DNA of 64,000 nt from Brevibacterium yomogidense (GTDB taxonomy: Bacteria; Actinomycetota; Actinomycetes; Actinomycetales; Brevibacteriaceae), in assembly GCF_900163715.1 (NCBI RefSeq), contig NZ_FWFF01000001.1, positions 62,001 through 126,000 on the forward strand, read 5' to 3'. Of the stretch, positions 35,958-44,700 are shown piece by piece (the stretch's first letter is position 1; every line of letters begins with the position of its first letter). The position numbers and the translations under genes are program-made. The notes below the pieces were generated by a model, which saw nothing but the letters and a program-made list of their open reading frames with translations, had not been told where the DNA came from and searched no databases.

Positions 35958-37474
35958 GGCACCTCCGCAACGATAGTGGTCGGACCGCCGATGGGGCTGG
36001 TGACCGTGAGTGTTCCCTTGGCTGATGCGATGCGGTCGGCCAGGCCGGCGAGCCCGGTCGAGGTGCCGCTGCGGTCGATGCGCGCTCCGCCTGTGCCGTC
36101 GTCGACCACGACGATCTGCAGGCGGCCCGGCTCCGAGCTGCGCACGGACACCCGAGCGCTGCGTGCCTGTGCGTGCTTGGCGATGTTCGTCAGCGATTCC
36201 GCGACGACGAAGTACGAGACGCTCTCCGCTTCCTTGTTCACGTCAGCGGGCACCTGCACGTCGACCGCGACGGGCACGGACGACCGTGCGGCGAGCGCAC
36301 TGACCGCGGCGTCCAGGCCGCGGTCCTCGAGCACTGCCGGGTGGATCCCGCGTGCCAGCTGGCGCAGCTCCGTGATCGCGTCCTTCGAGTCCTGGTGGGC
36401 CTCGGCGACGAGTTCCTTGCCGCCCTCCGGGTCCGTGTCGAGCTTCCTCCGCGCCATCCCCAGCTTCATGCTGAGCGCGACGAGCATCGGCTGGACGCCG
36501 TCGTGCAGGTCGCGCTCGATCCGCAGCCGCTCCGTCGTCGCCGCGTCGACCGCCCCGCTGCGTGCGGTCTCGAGGACTCCCACCTCACGGGTGAGCGTGT
36601 CGCGCTCGGCTCGCAGTGCGGCGGCCCGCGTGGGCGGCAGCAGGCTGCGGTCCAGCAGTCGGTCCAGGACGGGCGACAGGCCGAGGATCACCAGGGCGAC
36701 GACCGCGGCCGCGGCGCCGGCGATGGCGCTTCCGACACGGCCGCCCGTCGACGCCTCGGCGGAAATGAGGCTGTCGACGACCGCGGGGTTGACGGCGGAG
36801 GTGAGGGCGAACGTCGCGAAGGTCAGACCCGCCAGCAGGAGGATCCCGATGACCCCGCCGTAAAGGGTCTTCACGAGATGGTGCGCGGTCGACCTCCAGA
36901 ATCCCTGCGACGTGAGGATGAGCCACTGCTGATGCAGCCAGCCCGGGAAGCCGGTGCGGCGGGTCCTCCGCGCGGCCGGAACGAGGTTCTGCTCGCCGTA
37001 GACCGCCTCCGATCGCACGCGCTCGAGGTGATTGACCCCGCGCTGCAGGAAGAACCACGCGGCGAGCGCGAAGATGCCCGCGCCCAGGGCGAAGATCCCG
37101 CCCACGCCGGTGAAGAAGAGGGCGATGGGGATCCAGAGCCACACGACGGTGAGCACCGCGGAGACCAGGACATTGAGCACCCCCATGACCCAGGGCATGC
37201 GCTGGGGCTCGAAGAGGCGGACGCTGTCTGCCGCGTCCGGGCCGTGGGTCCGGGGCGCCGTCTGCGCGGGGCTCACAGCCTGGTTCGGCTGCGCGGTGCC
37301 GGCGTGCTCCGGCACTTCCATCACAGCCGTCGGGGCGGGGATGGGTGTGGTCGTGGTCGCTGCGGGAGTGGCCGCTGCGGGAGTGGTCGCTGCGGGAGTG
37401 GTCGCTGCGGGAGTGGTCGGACTGTCGTCGTCGGGCCGCGGTGGCAGCGGCCTCGTGGTCTGCTCGTCGTTCAT
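35945..37474 (-). CDS. NarL-type sensor histidine kinase
   Basis: 509 residues from ATG 37474. A Thr/Ala/Pro repeat tail (TPAAT units) occupies residues 15-45. Then come about four membrane helices in two pairs (VLNVLVSAVLTVVWLWIPIA; GGVIGILLLAGLTFATFAL), a HisKA_3 domain with the phospho-accepting His in ERLRIERDLHDGVQPMLVAL, and an HATPase domain (ESLTNIAKHAQA, VVDDGTGG, GLAGLADRI). An in-frame upstream start exists but lacks a ribosome binding site. Partner of the overlapping response regulator. Confidence 0.92.
   Translation of the reverse strand: MNDEQTTRPLPPRPDDDSPTTPAATTPAATTPAAATPAATTTTPIPAPTAVMEVPEHAGTAQPNQAVSPAQTAPRTHGPDAADSVRLFEPQRMPWVMGVLNVLVSAVLTVVWLWIPIALFFTGVGGIFALGAGIFALAAWFFLQRGVNHLERVRSEAVYGEQNLVPAARRTRRTGFPGWLHQQWLILTSQGFWRSTAHHLVKTLYGGVIGILLLAGLTFATFALTSAVNPAVVDSLISAEASTGGRVGSAIAGAAAAVVALVILGLSPVLDRLLDRSLLPPTRAAALRAERDTLTREVGVLETARSGAVDAATTERLRIERDLHDGVQPMLVALSMKLGMARRKLDTDPEGGKELVAEAHQDSKDAITELRQLARGIHPAVLEDRGLDAAVSALAARSSVPVAVDVQVPADVNKEAESVSYFVVAESLTNIAKHAQARSARVSVRSSEPGRLQIVVVDDGTGGARIDRSGTSTGLAGLADRIASAKGTLTVTSPIGGPTTIVAEVPCAS
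37353..37412. repeat. 15-bp in-frame tandem repeat in the histidine kinase
   Basis: Four copies of GTGGTCGCTGCGGGA (one substitution in the second copy) encode the TPAAT pentapeptides of the kinase's N-terminal tail. Confidence 0.92.
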
Positions 37475-37664
37475 GTCATCCACTCTCCGCCCCACGGCTG
37501 ATCCGAGCCACGGGGTCAACAGCAGAGCTCGGTAGGGAAAACCCTAGTCGTCCCGCATGAGGACCCCACCTCACTACGATGGGGGACAGAACCGATGCGG
37601 TCTCCGGCTGCGGCCGCGTTCCCGCCATCGGACCGCAGAACCCCCATCCAGGGAGCCCCCTCGC

Positions 37665-38252
37665 ATGACCCAATCCATGCAGTTCCTTCCGCCGCGGCGC
37701 TCCAGGCAGCGCACCCGCGTGCTGCTCACCGCCGCGGTGATCCTGGGCATCCTGAACTCGATCGCCTATCACTCCGCTGCGCTCGGGGGCTGGATCCCGC
37801 ACCTGCACGTGACCGATCGACAGCTGGTGGGAGTGCTGCTGGGCTCGGACCTGATCCTGGGGCTGCTGGCCCTGTCCCTCGTGCCCGCGGCGATCGCACA
37901 CGACACGGAGGAGCTCGAGGAGGACTCCTACATCGGGCCGCCGTCGGCACTCGTCGGAGGACTCGTCGTGATCACGGTGTGGCAGATCGCTCCCTTGGCG
38001 ATGGCTGCCGGAGCGGTCGTCATCATCTCCATCTCCTCGCGCGTCTCCGCGTCGTGGACCGTCCCTGCGATCTGCGCGTCGATCCTGTCCGCGCTCATCT
38101 CCCAACTGGCGTTCCAGCCGCAGCAGACGGAGATCAGCTGGGGGGCGATCGGGGCGACCACGATCATCACCCTGGTCCTCGTCGCCCTGGGAACGGTCCG
38201 CGGGAAGCACCTCCGCTCCCTGCGAAGGCCGCCCGACGGTTCCGCGGGCTAA
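37665..38252 (+). CDS. small multi-pass membrane protein of unknown function
   Basis: 195 residues with a basic N-terminus (RRSRQRTRV) and five hydrophobic helices (LLTAAVILGILNSIAY, VLLGSDLILGLLALSLV, ALVGGLVVITVWQIAPLAMA, AICASILSALISQLAF, IGATTIITLVLVALGTV). No family recognised. AGGGAG lies 9 bases before ATG 37665. It is divergent from the two-component operon, so it could share its control region. An ATG 36 codons upstream lies in the promoter region and is not favoured. Confidence 0.6.
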   Translation: MTQSMQFLPPRRSRQRTRVLLTAAVILGILNSIAYHSAALGGWIPHLHVTDRQLVGVLLGSDLILGLLALSLVPAAIAHDTEELEEDSYIGPPSALVGGLVVITVWQIAPLAMAAGAVVIISISSRVSASWTVPAICASILSALISQLAFQPQQTEISWGAIGATTIITLVLVALGTVRGKHLRSLRRPPDGSAG

Positions 38253-38435
38253 GGGGCGAGCGCGGCGAGCGGGGCGACCACGGAGAGCACGGCGGGCGCG
38301 GCGACAAGTTCCCGCTCGGCTCGCTGACCTGGAGCGGGGCGCCCGGCCTCGCTAGATCGAATGAACGTTCTGTGGTTGGCTGAAGTCACGCACCCGGCGA
38401 CGAAGCGGGGTGACCGATTCTTCAGGAGGAACCCC

Positions 38436-39500
38436 ATGAAGGTGTTCGAAGTCGCGTCAGCAGGAGCCCCCGCGCAGGAAGCGGACAGGCCCACTCCGGA
38501 TCTCACCGGCAAGGAGGTGCTGGTCCGGATCACGAACTCGGGTGTGTGTCATTCCGACGTCCACTGCGCGGAGGGCTTCTTCGACATGGGCGACGCCGGC
38601 AAGATGCCGGTCGAGTCGATGGGGATGTCATTCCCGCTGGTGCTCGGCCACGAGATCGTCGGTGAGGTCACCGCTGTCGGTCCCGATGCGAGCCTCACCC
38701 CGGGCACGGAGAAGTTCATCGTGTTCCCCTGGATCGGCTGCGGAGAGTGCGGCGCATGCAGCGAGGACCGCGAGAACTACTGCACCGGTGCGCGCAGGAA
38801 CCTGTCCCTCCAGCACGATGGGGGCTTCGCCCGCGAGGTGTGGGTCCCCGACGAGCGCTACCTCATCCCGGTCGGCGATCTCGATCCCAGCTGGGCTGCG
38901 ACGCTCGCCTGCTCCGGCCTCACCGGCTACGCCGCAGTGTCGAAGGCCCTCACGACCGAGGTCGACCGCCCGATCGCCGTCATCGGCACCGGCGGCGTGG
39001 GACTGAGTGCCGTCGTGCTCCTCAAGGCGCGTGGACACAAGAACGTCATCGCGGCGGACGTCTCCGAGGACTCGCTGAAGAATGCGGAGGCCGCCGGTGC
39101 GACCGCGACGGTCCTCACCACGGGAGAGAACCCCGTCAAGGACATCATCAATGCGGGCGGTGGGAAGCTCGCCGCCGTCATCGACTTCGTCAACAACACG
39201 GTGACATCCTCCATCGCGCTGGGCACGCTGGGGACCGGCGGGAAGCTGGTGAGCGTCGGTCTGTTCGGCGGCCAGCTCGCGTTCCCCACGACCGTCGTGG
39301 CGCTGCAGCAGCTGAAGATCGAGGGCAACTTCGTGGGCAATCTGCCCGAACTGCGCGAGCTCATCGAGCTGGCGAAGTCGACGCAGCTGCCCCAGCTGCC
39401 CATCACGGAGAAGCCGCTCGAGGCCGCAGAGGTGAGCGCCGCGCTGACCGCGATCACCGAGGGCACGATCTCCGGCCGGACAGTGCTCGTCGCGGACTGA
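38436..39500 (+). CDS. zinc-dependent alcohol dehydrogenase
   Basis: 354 residues, medium-chain zinc dehydrogenase. The catalytic zinc motif GVCHSDVHCAEGFF and GHEIVGEV are present, as is the structural zinc loop CGECGACSEDRENYC; the Rossmann loop is GTGGVGLSAVVLLKARGH. It oxidises alcohols to aldehydes with NAD(P). The sequence NLSLQHDGGFAREVWVPDERY suggests a broad-range ADH rather than class III. AGGAGGA precedes ATG 38436. GAACGTTC (38363-38370) in its upstream region could be part of an operator. Confidence 0.88.
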   Translation: MKVFEVASAGAPAQEADRPTPDLTGKEVLVRITNSGVCHSDVHCAEGFFDMGDAGKMPVESMGMSFPLVLGHEIVGEVTAVGPDASLTPGTEKFIVFPWIGCGECGACSEDRENYCTGARRNLSLQHDGGFAREVWVPDERYLIPVGDLDPSWAATLACSGLTGYAAVSKALTTEVDRPIAVIGTGGVGLSAVVLLKARGHKNVIAADVSEDSLKNAEAAGATATVLTTGENPVKDIINAGGGKLAAVIDFVNNTVTSSIALGTLGTGGKLVSVGLFGGQLAFPTTVVALQQLKIEGNFVGNLPELRELIELAKSTQLPQLPITEKPLEAAEVSAALTAITEGTISGRTVLVAD

Positions 39501-39509
39501 CAGTGCCCG

Positions 39510-39567
39510 CGAGTGAGTGCAATCCGGCCCCCGAAAGCATTTTCGGGGGCCGGATTGCACTCACTCG
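39510..39567. terminator. 58-bp perfect palindrome between convergent genes
   Basis: Positions 39510-39536 pair perfectly with 39541-39567: a 27-base stem closed by the loop GCAT. It starts 10 bases after the alcohol dehydrogenase stop and lies 33 bases from the end of the convergent FMN reductase gene. A bidirectional terminator is the simplest reading, but the stem is unusually long and has no T-run, so a dispersed extragenic palindrome is also possible. Confidence 0.8.
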
Positions 39568-39599
39568 ATCGGACGACAGGCGTCCGTGAGGCGTCTACC

Positions 39600-40172
39600 T
39601 CAGGCGGACACCGTCTGCTCGAGGTTCGCGCGCACCAGAGCGAAGCCCTCTGCCCACGCGACCAGGTCCTCGACCATGGGAGCGAACGTCTGCGCGGAGA
39701 CCTCCTCCGGAGCGAACGAACCGTCCTGGAAGTCGGTGAAGACCGAGAACGACGCGGTGCCGCGCACCGTCGCCGCGCGGAAGTTCGCGAAGACCAGTCG
39801 CCACGCCTCCACCGCGCGCACGCCCTTGTCCGCTCCGTAGCTCACGAAGGCGACGGGCTTGTGGGCGAACTCCTGGCCGACGAAGTCGATCGCGTTCTTG
39901 AGTGGGCCGGGCACCGAGTGGTTGTACTCGGGCGTCACGACGATGTAGGCGTCGAACGGGCTGAGTGCCGCCGCCCAGGCCTTCGTGTGCTCGTTCTCGT
40001 ACATGGCGGCTCCACCGGGGATCGCCTCGTCGAGGATCGGCAGGTCGTACGCACCGAAGTGCAGGACCTCGAAGTCGAGTCCGCGCTCGGTCAGCTGCGT
40101 CGAGACCCAGTCGACGACCTGCGGGTTGAGTGCTCCGGGACGGCTGCTGCCTGCGATGACTCCGATGCGCAT
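39600..40172 (-). CDS. NADPH-dependent FMN reductase
   Basis: 190 residues, flavodoxin-like fold. MRIGVIAGSSRPGALNPQVV is the phosphate-binding loop, and VVTPEYNHSVPGPLKNAIDF is the signature of this reductase family (azoreductase or chromate reductase relatives). It probably supplies reduced FMN or reduces quinones. AGGAGG precedes ATG 40172; a longer frame upstream is unnecessary. The operator-like repeat at 40209-40230 lies just upstream. Confidence 0.9.
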   Translation of the reverse strand: MRIGVIAGSSRPGALNPQVVDWVSTQLTERGLDFEVLHFGAYDLPILDEAIPGGAAMYENEHTKAWAAALSPFDAYIVVTPEYNHSVPGPLKNAIDFVGQEFAHKPVAFVSYGADKGVRAVEAWRLVFANFRAATVRGTASFSVFTDFQDGSFAPEEVSAQTFAPMVEDLVAWAEGFALVRANLEQTVSA

Positions 40173-40208
40173 GTGTGCTCCTCCTCGTGCCCGCGCGACG
40201 CGGGACAA

Positions 40209-40230
40209 TGTAGTTGAGTTTCCAACTACA
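40209..40230. promoter_or_regulatory. TGTAGTTG-N6-CAACTACA operator
   Basis: An 8-base inverted repeat with a 6-base spacer, 37 bases upstream of the FMN reductase start. TAGTTG-N6-CAACTA symmetry is typical of MarR/HxlR-type redox or quinone sensors, but no such regulator is encoded nearby. Confidence 0.6.
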
Positions 40231-40293
40231 CGATACGTCCATCACGAGACGCCGTCAGCGTGAGAACCCCCACCTCACGAGGGGGAATACACC

Positions 40294-41388
40294 TCAGATG
40301 CGACCGGTCTTCAGAATGTCGAGCGCGTATGACGCGAGGGATTCGACGCTCGCCCCCGCCTCCTCGGGATCCACGTCGATGTCGCCCATCTTCCCCTGCT
40401 TCAGCCGCGTGTAGACCCCTTCGCGGATGCACGCGAGCTTCCAGGCGGCGAACGCCGAGTAGTACGGCACGTTCGAGGTGTCGCGCCCCGTGAGCGTCGA
40501 GTAATGCGCCGACAGCTCCTCCGCGGTCGGCGACCCCTCCTCCACTCCGGGAGTCCAGATGCCGGTGAGCGAGTCGTCCACGAACATCATGGCCATCAGG
40601 TATCCCAGGTCCGTGACGACGTCGCCGATCGACGACAGCTCCCAATCGACGATCGCCTGCACATCGCCCGTGGACCGGTCGAAGAGCATGTTGTTCGGCT
40701 TCACGTCCCCGTGGACCATGCCGGTGGTGGTCTCCGGCGGGATGTCTTTCGACAGCGCCGCCTGGACCTCGCCGATGATCGGCAGGTCGCGGGTCGTGAT
40801 CGCCTCGTACTGGCCCAGCCACCGCCGCAGCTGGCGCTCCACGAAGCCGCCGGGACGGCGCAGGTCCCCCAGTCCGATCGCATCGACGTCGACTGCGTGC
40901 ACCTTCGACAGCGCACTGACCATGTCCAGCATCGACTCGCGGACCGACCCGCTCTCCGGGATGAGCTCGAGGTCCTCCGGCGCGTGGATCGTGAACCCCG
41001 GGCAGTGGTCCTGGAAGACGAACGGCACCTCGAGCACGTCCGGATCATCGACGATCTCCAGGACGTTCGGCACCGGCACGGGGGTGGGCCCCATGGCGGC
41101 CATGATCCGACCCTCGCGCTGGACGTCATGCGCGCTGCCGCCCGTGTGGCCGAGCGGCGGACGCCGCAGCACCCACCGGGGCGCGCCGTAGTACGTCACG
41201 GTGAATGTGAGGTTCGAGCGCCCCACGGAGAGCACCTGGAATCCGACGGCATCGGCGTCGACGCCCTGCTGCTGCGCGATCCATGCGCGGACGCGCGGGC
41301 CGTCGATTCCTCGCGGATCAGCGGTGCTCTGCTCTGGGCCGGACTGCACTGAGCTGGACTGCTCCGGGCTGGACTGTTCTGCGGTCAT
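40294..41388 (-). CDS. APH-family phosphotransferase
   Basis: 364 residues with the aminoglycoside-phosphotransferase/choline-kinase fold. Nucleotide loop region VLSVGRSNLTFTVTY, catalytic loop MVHGDVKPNNMLFD and metal-binding IVDWELSSIGD are clear. It resembles the kinase part of ACAD10/11-like proteins, which phosphorylate hydroxyacyl groups ahead of acyl-CoA dehydrogenation, and it lies by a CoA-transferase and an acyl-CoA pathway, so a small-molecule kinase role fits better than drug resistance. The N-terminus has an SPEQSS-type repeat. Start at ATG 41388; divergent from the CoA-transferase. Confidence 0.82.
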   Translation of the reverse strand: MTAEQSSPEQSSSVQSGPEQSTADPRGIDGPRVRAWIAQQQGVDADAVGFQVLSVGRSNLTFTVTYYGAPRWVLRRPPLGHTGGSAHDVQREGRIMAAMGPTPVPVPNVLEIVDDPDVLEVPFVFQDHCPGFTIHAPEDLELIPESGSVRESMLDMVSALSKVHAVDVDAIGLGDLRRPGGFVERQLRRWLGQYEAITTRDLPIIGEVQAALSKDIPPETTTGMVHGDVKPNNMLFDRSTGDVQAIVDWELSSIGDVVTDLGYLMAMMFVDDSLTGIWTPGVEEGSPTAEELSAHYSTLTGRDTSNVPYYSAFAAWKLACIREGVYTRLKQGKMGDIDVDPEEAGASVESLASYALDILKTGRI

Positions 41389-41662
41389 CGCCGTCGGTCT
41401 CCTCACTGAAGGGGCATCGCACCCGCGGACCCCATGGCGTCCTCGCCACACGCACGTCCGCGCCTGCACATCGCGCACGCGGGCACGCGTTGTCGGAACG
41501 TCTCACCACTCAAACTGATCAAACGTTCGGCCTGTATGCCCACTACGCTAGAAAGGTCTGTCGTGACCGTCAAGCGCGGTCCCACACCCTGGATGGCCCC
41601 GCACGACCCGTGCGCGACTATGGTCGATCAGGATCGCTTCGACGAGGAATGAGGAGACTTCG

Positions 41663-42832
41663 ATGACCGCTCTGCCCGGCACCGCCCCATCGTCCACCCC
41701 GGGACCCCTGGACGGGATCGTGGTCGCGGACTTCGCGCGCGTGCTCGCCGGCCCGTACTGCACGATGCTGCTGGCGGATCTGGGCGCGACGGTCATCAAG
41801 GTCGAGAGCCCGGACGGCGACGACACCCGCGGCTGGATGCCTCCCGTGTACAAGGACCAGGCCAGCTACTACCAGGCGGTGAACCGCAACAAGCATTCGA
41901 TCGCGCTCGACCTCAAGGACGAGGACGATCGCGAGACCGCACGTCGGATCGCGACCCGCGCAGACGTCTTCGTCCACAACTTCAAGCCGGGCTCCATCGA
42001 GCGCCTGGGCTTCGGCTACGACGACGTCCGTGCGCTGAATGAGTCGATCATCTACGCGCACATCAGCGGGTTCGGCACGAAGGGCGGCGCAGCGCTGCCC
42101 GGCTACGACGTGCTCGTCCAGGGCATGGCGGGACTCATGGACATGAACGGAGACCCGGACGGGCACCCGGTCCGCTCGGGGATCTCCCTCTTCGACCTCA
42201 CGACGGGGATGATGACGGCGCTGGGCATCACCGCCGCCGTCCGCCACCGCGATCTCACCGGTGAGGGCCAGCTCGTCGAGAACAACCTCATGAGCAACGC
42301 GGTCTTCACGATGCTCAACCAGTACCAGTCCGCCGCCACGCACGGCGACGTCCCCACGCGCGGCGGCGCCGAGCACGCCTCGATCTACCCGTACAACGCG
42401 TTCCCCACCGGCGATGGCGACCTCATCGTGGTGGGAGCGAACAACGGCCAGTTCGCTCGGCTGTCTGCAACCCTGGGGCACCCCGAATGGGCCGACGACG
42501 AGCGGTTCAACTCGCCGGAGAAGCGCAACCGCAACCGTGGCGAGCTGCGCCCGCTGCTGGAGGAGGCGCTGTCCCACAAGGGCAAGGACGAATGGTTCGG
42601 TCTGCTGCGCGAGGCCGGACTCCCCTGCTCACCGGTGCAGAACGTGGGCGAGGGCCTGCAGACCGCACAGGACCTCGGCCTGGACCCGATCTGGCACACG
42701 GACGACCCGGACTCCGTCGCGACGATCCGGAACTCGCTGTCGATGTCGGCCACTCCGCCCACCTACCGCAAGGAACCGCCGAAGCTCGGCGAGGACGGCG
42801 ACGCGATCCGCGCGTGGCTGGCCACCGACTGA
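41663..42832 (+). CDS. class III (CaiB/BaiF) CoA-transferase
   Basis: 389 residues. Moves CoA between an acyl-CoA and a free acid. Family features: GIVVADFARVLAGPYCTMLLADLGATVIKVE at the N-terminus (with VIKVE), VNRNKHSIALDLKD, VFVHNFKPGSIERLG, and the active-site Asp region MDMNGDPDGHPVRSG. GAGGAGA precedes ATG 41663. A strong hairpin follows at 42861. It is probably part of a carboxylic-acid activation pathway with the divergent kinase. Confidence 0.92.
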   Translation: MTALPGTAPSSTPGPLDGIVVADFARVLAGPYCTMLLADLGATVIKVESPDGDDTRGWMPPVYKDQASYYQAVNRNKHSIALDLKDEDDRETARRIATRADVFVHNFKPGSIERLGFGYDDVRALNESIIYAHISGFGTKGGAALPGYDVLVQGMAGLMDMNGDPDGHPVRSGISLFDLTTGMMTALGITAAVRHRDLTGEGQLVENNLMSNAVFTMLNQYQSAATHGDVPTRGGAEHASIYPYNAFPTGDGDLIVVGANNGQFARLSATLGHPEWADDERFNSPEKRNRNRGELRPLLEEALSHKGKDEWFGLLREAGLPCSPVQNVGEGLQTAQDLGLDPIWHTDDPDSVATIRNSLSMSATPPTYRKEPPKLGEDGDAIRAWLATD

Positions 42833-42860
42833 CACTCAGTCGGCGAACCCGCTGTCTCCC

Positions 42861-42891
42861 GAGGCCCTCCACACACGTCGTGGAGGGCCTC
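42861..42891 (+). terminator. terminator of the CoA-transferase gene
   Basis: GAGGCCCTCCAC and GTGGAGGGCCTC form a perfect 12-base stem with a 7-base loop, 28 bases after the stop, followed by TTCCTCT. Confidence 0.88.
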
Positions 42892-42962
42892 TTCCTCTGC
42901 GCCGGCGCCGGTTCTTCCACGGCCCAGCCCCCACCTCGTCACTGCCTCGTCACTGACTCGTC

Positions 42963-43046
42963 CGAGGCCCCGTCGCCACCCCGCCCGAGGCCCCATCCGA
43001 GGACCCGCCCGAGGACCCGTCCGAAGCCCCATCCGAGGCCCCGTCC
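42963..43046. repeat. 12-bp tandem repeat upstream of the AtoE operon
   Basis: Seven units of consensus GAGGCCCCATCC, five of them clear (42987-43046). The 400-base gap between the CoA-transferase and atoE holds the terminator, this array, and then the promoter and operator; I see no gene in it. Confidence 0.8.
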
Positions 43047-43081
43047 GACCCTCGGTCCGCCCTCCTCTGCCGGGCCACCCC

Positions 43082-43110
43082 TTGCCGAAGACACGCTGCA
43101 GGCATACGAT
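43082..43110 (+). promoter_or_regulatory. promoter of the AtoE operon
   Basis: TTGCCG (43082-43087), a 17-base spacer and TACGAT (43105-43110) make a good vegetative promoter. Transcription would begin around 43116, inside the palindrome described next. Confidence 0.7.
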
Positions 43111-43112
43111 GT

Positions 43113-43142
43113 CTCTCACAAGAACGTTCGTTCTTGTGAGAG
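43113..43142. promoter_or_regulatory. perfect palindromic operator upstream of atoE
   Basis: A 30-base perfect palindrome whose core is CAAGAACG-TT-CGTTCTTG (43119-43136), placed at the predicted transcription start. The same core with AT in the centre recurs at 53721-53738 and a degraded form at 53496-53516. TetR-family operators have this size and symmetry. Confidence 0.8.
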
Positions 43143-43232
43143 CGGCCGGCGCAGCCCGCACCGGCCGCCGCACCTCGAGATCGCGGCGCACAGCCCGCGG
43201 CACCCCTAGAACTCCCCCGAAACGGACTGACG

Positions 43233-44561
43233 ATGAAGTCTCTCGCTGCTGGCCTGTCCCGCGCGTTCTACAGGTTCCTGCCCGAATCACTCGTCGTGGC
43301 GGTGTTCCTCACCTTCGTGACGTTCATCCTCGCGATCGCCGTGGAGCGGCAGAACCCGATCGACGTCACCCGGATGTGGGGCGGATCCGCGTGGGACCTC
43401 CTCGCGTTCTCCATGCAGATCGCGATGCTCCTGCTCACCGGCTACATGCTGGCGAACACCCCGCTGGTCGACCGCGGTCTCAACGTCCTGGCGAGCCGCA
43501 TCAGCAGCCCCCGGGTCGCCGTCGGCATCGCGACGTTCGCAGGTGCCCTGGGCACGTGGCTCAACGTGGGCTTCGGCCTGGTGATCGGCGTCGTGCTGGC
43601 GCGCAAGCTCGCGAGGACCGTCCCGGGCCTGCACTACCCGCTCGCCGTCGCCGGCGGCTACGCGGGCTTCTCGCTCTACGGCATCGGGCTGTCCGGCACG
43701 ATCCCGCTGACGATCGCCACCCCGGGCCACATCCTCGAAGAGCAGATGGGGATCATCCCCACGTCGGAGACGATCTTCCATCCGATCGTGCTGGCCACGA
43801 GCATCGTCGTCATCCTCGTCATGCCGGTATTCCTGGCCTTCCTCCACCCGTCGCGCAAGGACGAGGTCATCGAGTTCACGGAGCCGCCCGTCCAGGAGGA
43901 GGCCCCCGCGACCGCCGAGGACGAGGCCCGCAACACCTTCGCCGACCGCCTCAACGCGAACCCGCTCGTCGGCATCCTCCTGGGAGCCGTCGGACTCTTC
44001 TACGCCGTGCTGCACTTCTCGGGCGGCAACGGGGTGGACTTCGACATCATCAACCTCACCTTCCTGTCGCTCGCCCTGCTGCTGTTCGCGCGCCCCAACA
44101 ACATCCTCGCGGGCCTGCGCACCAGCATCGGCGTGGTCGCAGGCGTCCTCCTCCAGTACCCGCTCTACGCCGGCATCATGGGCGTGCTCGCCGGGTCCGG
44201 CCTCATGATCACCTTCGCCGGGGGCTTCGTCGCGATCTCCACCCCGGAGACCCTGCCGTTCTTCAGCTTCCTCGCCGGTGGCCTCATCAACCTCTTCGCC
44301 CCGTCGGGCGGCGCCCAGTGGGCAGTCCAGGGGCCGATCATGATCGAGGCGGCCCAGCAGATGGGCGCGAACCACGCGGCCACGGCACTGGGTGTGGCCT
44401 ACGGCGACCAGTGGACGAACGCCATCCAGCCGTTCTGGATCATCCCGGTGCTCGCGATCTCCGGCATCAAGCTGCGCGAGGTCATGGGCTACCTCTTCCT
44501 CGTCCTGATCTTCCTGGGCGTGGTCTACGGCGCCTCGATCCTGCTGCTCGGGTTCCTGTGA
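43233..44561 (+). CDS. AtoE-type short-chain fatty acid transporter
   Basis: 442 residues, the length of E. coli AtoE, with about 11 membrane helices (for example FLPESLVVAVFLTFVTFILA and GVALGTWLNVGFGLVIGVVL-like segments). Family motifs LTGYMLANTP, GGLINLFAPSGGAQWAVQGP and YGDQWTNAIQPFWIIPVLA are present. It should import short-chain or related monocarboxylates across the cytoplasmic membrane. First gene of a run with an SCP2-like protein, a hydrolase and an acyl-CoA synthetase, so it probably imports the acid that they activate. Confidence 0.9.
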   Translation: MKSLAAGLSRAFYRFLPESLVVAVFLTFVTFILAIAVERQNPIDVTRMWGGSAWDLLAFSMQIAMLLLTGYMLANTPLVDRGLNVLASRISSPRVAVGIATFAGALGTWLNVGFGLVIGVVLARKLARTVPGLHYPLAVAGGYAGFSLYGIGLSGTIPLTIATPGHILEEQMGIIPTSETIFHPIVLATSIVVILVMPVFLAFLHPSRKDEVIEFTEPPVQEEAPATAEDEARNTFADRLNANPLVGILLGAVGLFYAVLHFSGGNGVDFDIINLTFLSLALLLFARPNNILAGLRTSIGVVAGVLLQYPLYAGIMGVLAGSGLMITFAGGFVAISTPETLPFFSFLAGGLINLFAPSGGAQWAVQGPIMIEAAQQMGANHAATALGVAYGDQWTNAIQPFWIIPVLAISGIKLREVMGYLFLVLIFLGVVYGASILLLGFL

Positions 44562-44572
44562 GGATCCCGGCC

Positions 44573-44616
44573 GCGCCCCACGCACCCGCGCCCCACGCAC
44601 CCGTGCCCCACGCACC
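44573..44616. repeat. 15-bp tandem repeat between atoE and the next gene
   Basis: Three units of GCGCCCCACGCACCC in the 139-base gap after atoE. No terminator is clear, so the downstream genes may be co-transcribed. Confidence 0.8.
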
Positions 44617-44700
44617 GCTGGCGCGCACACGCCCAGCACCCGCACCCCAGCCGCCCGCCTCACAGTCGGGCCGGATCGCCGGCCCGCGAAAGGACCTACG

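Noticed and set aside
44573..44616. Terminator after atoE
   Set aside because: A direct repeat, not an inverted one; no stem can form there.
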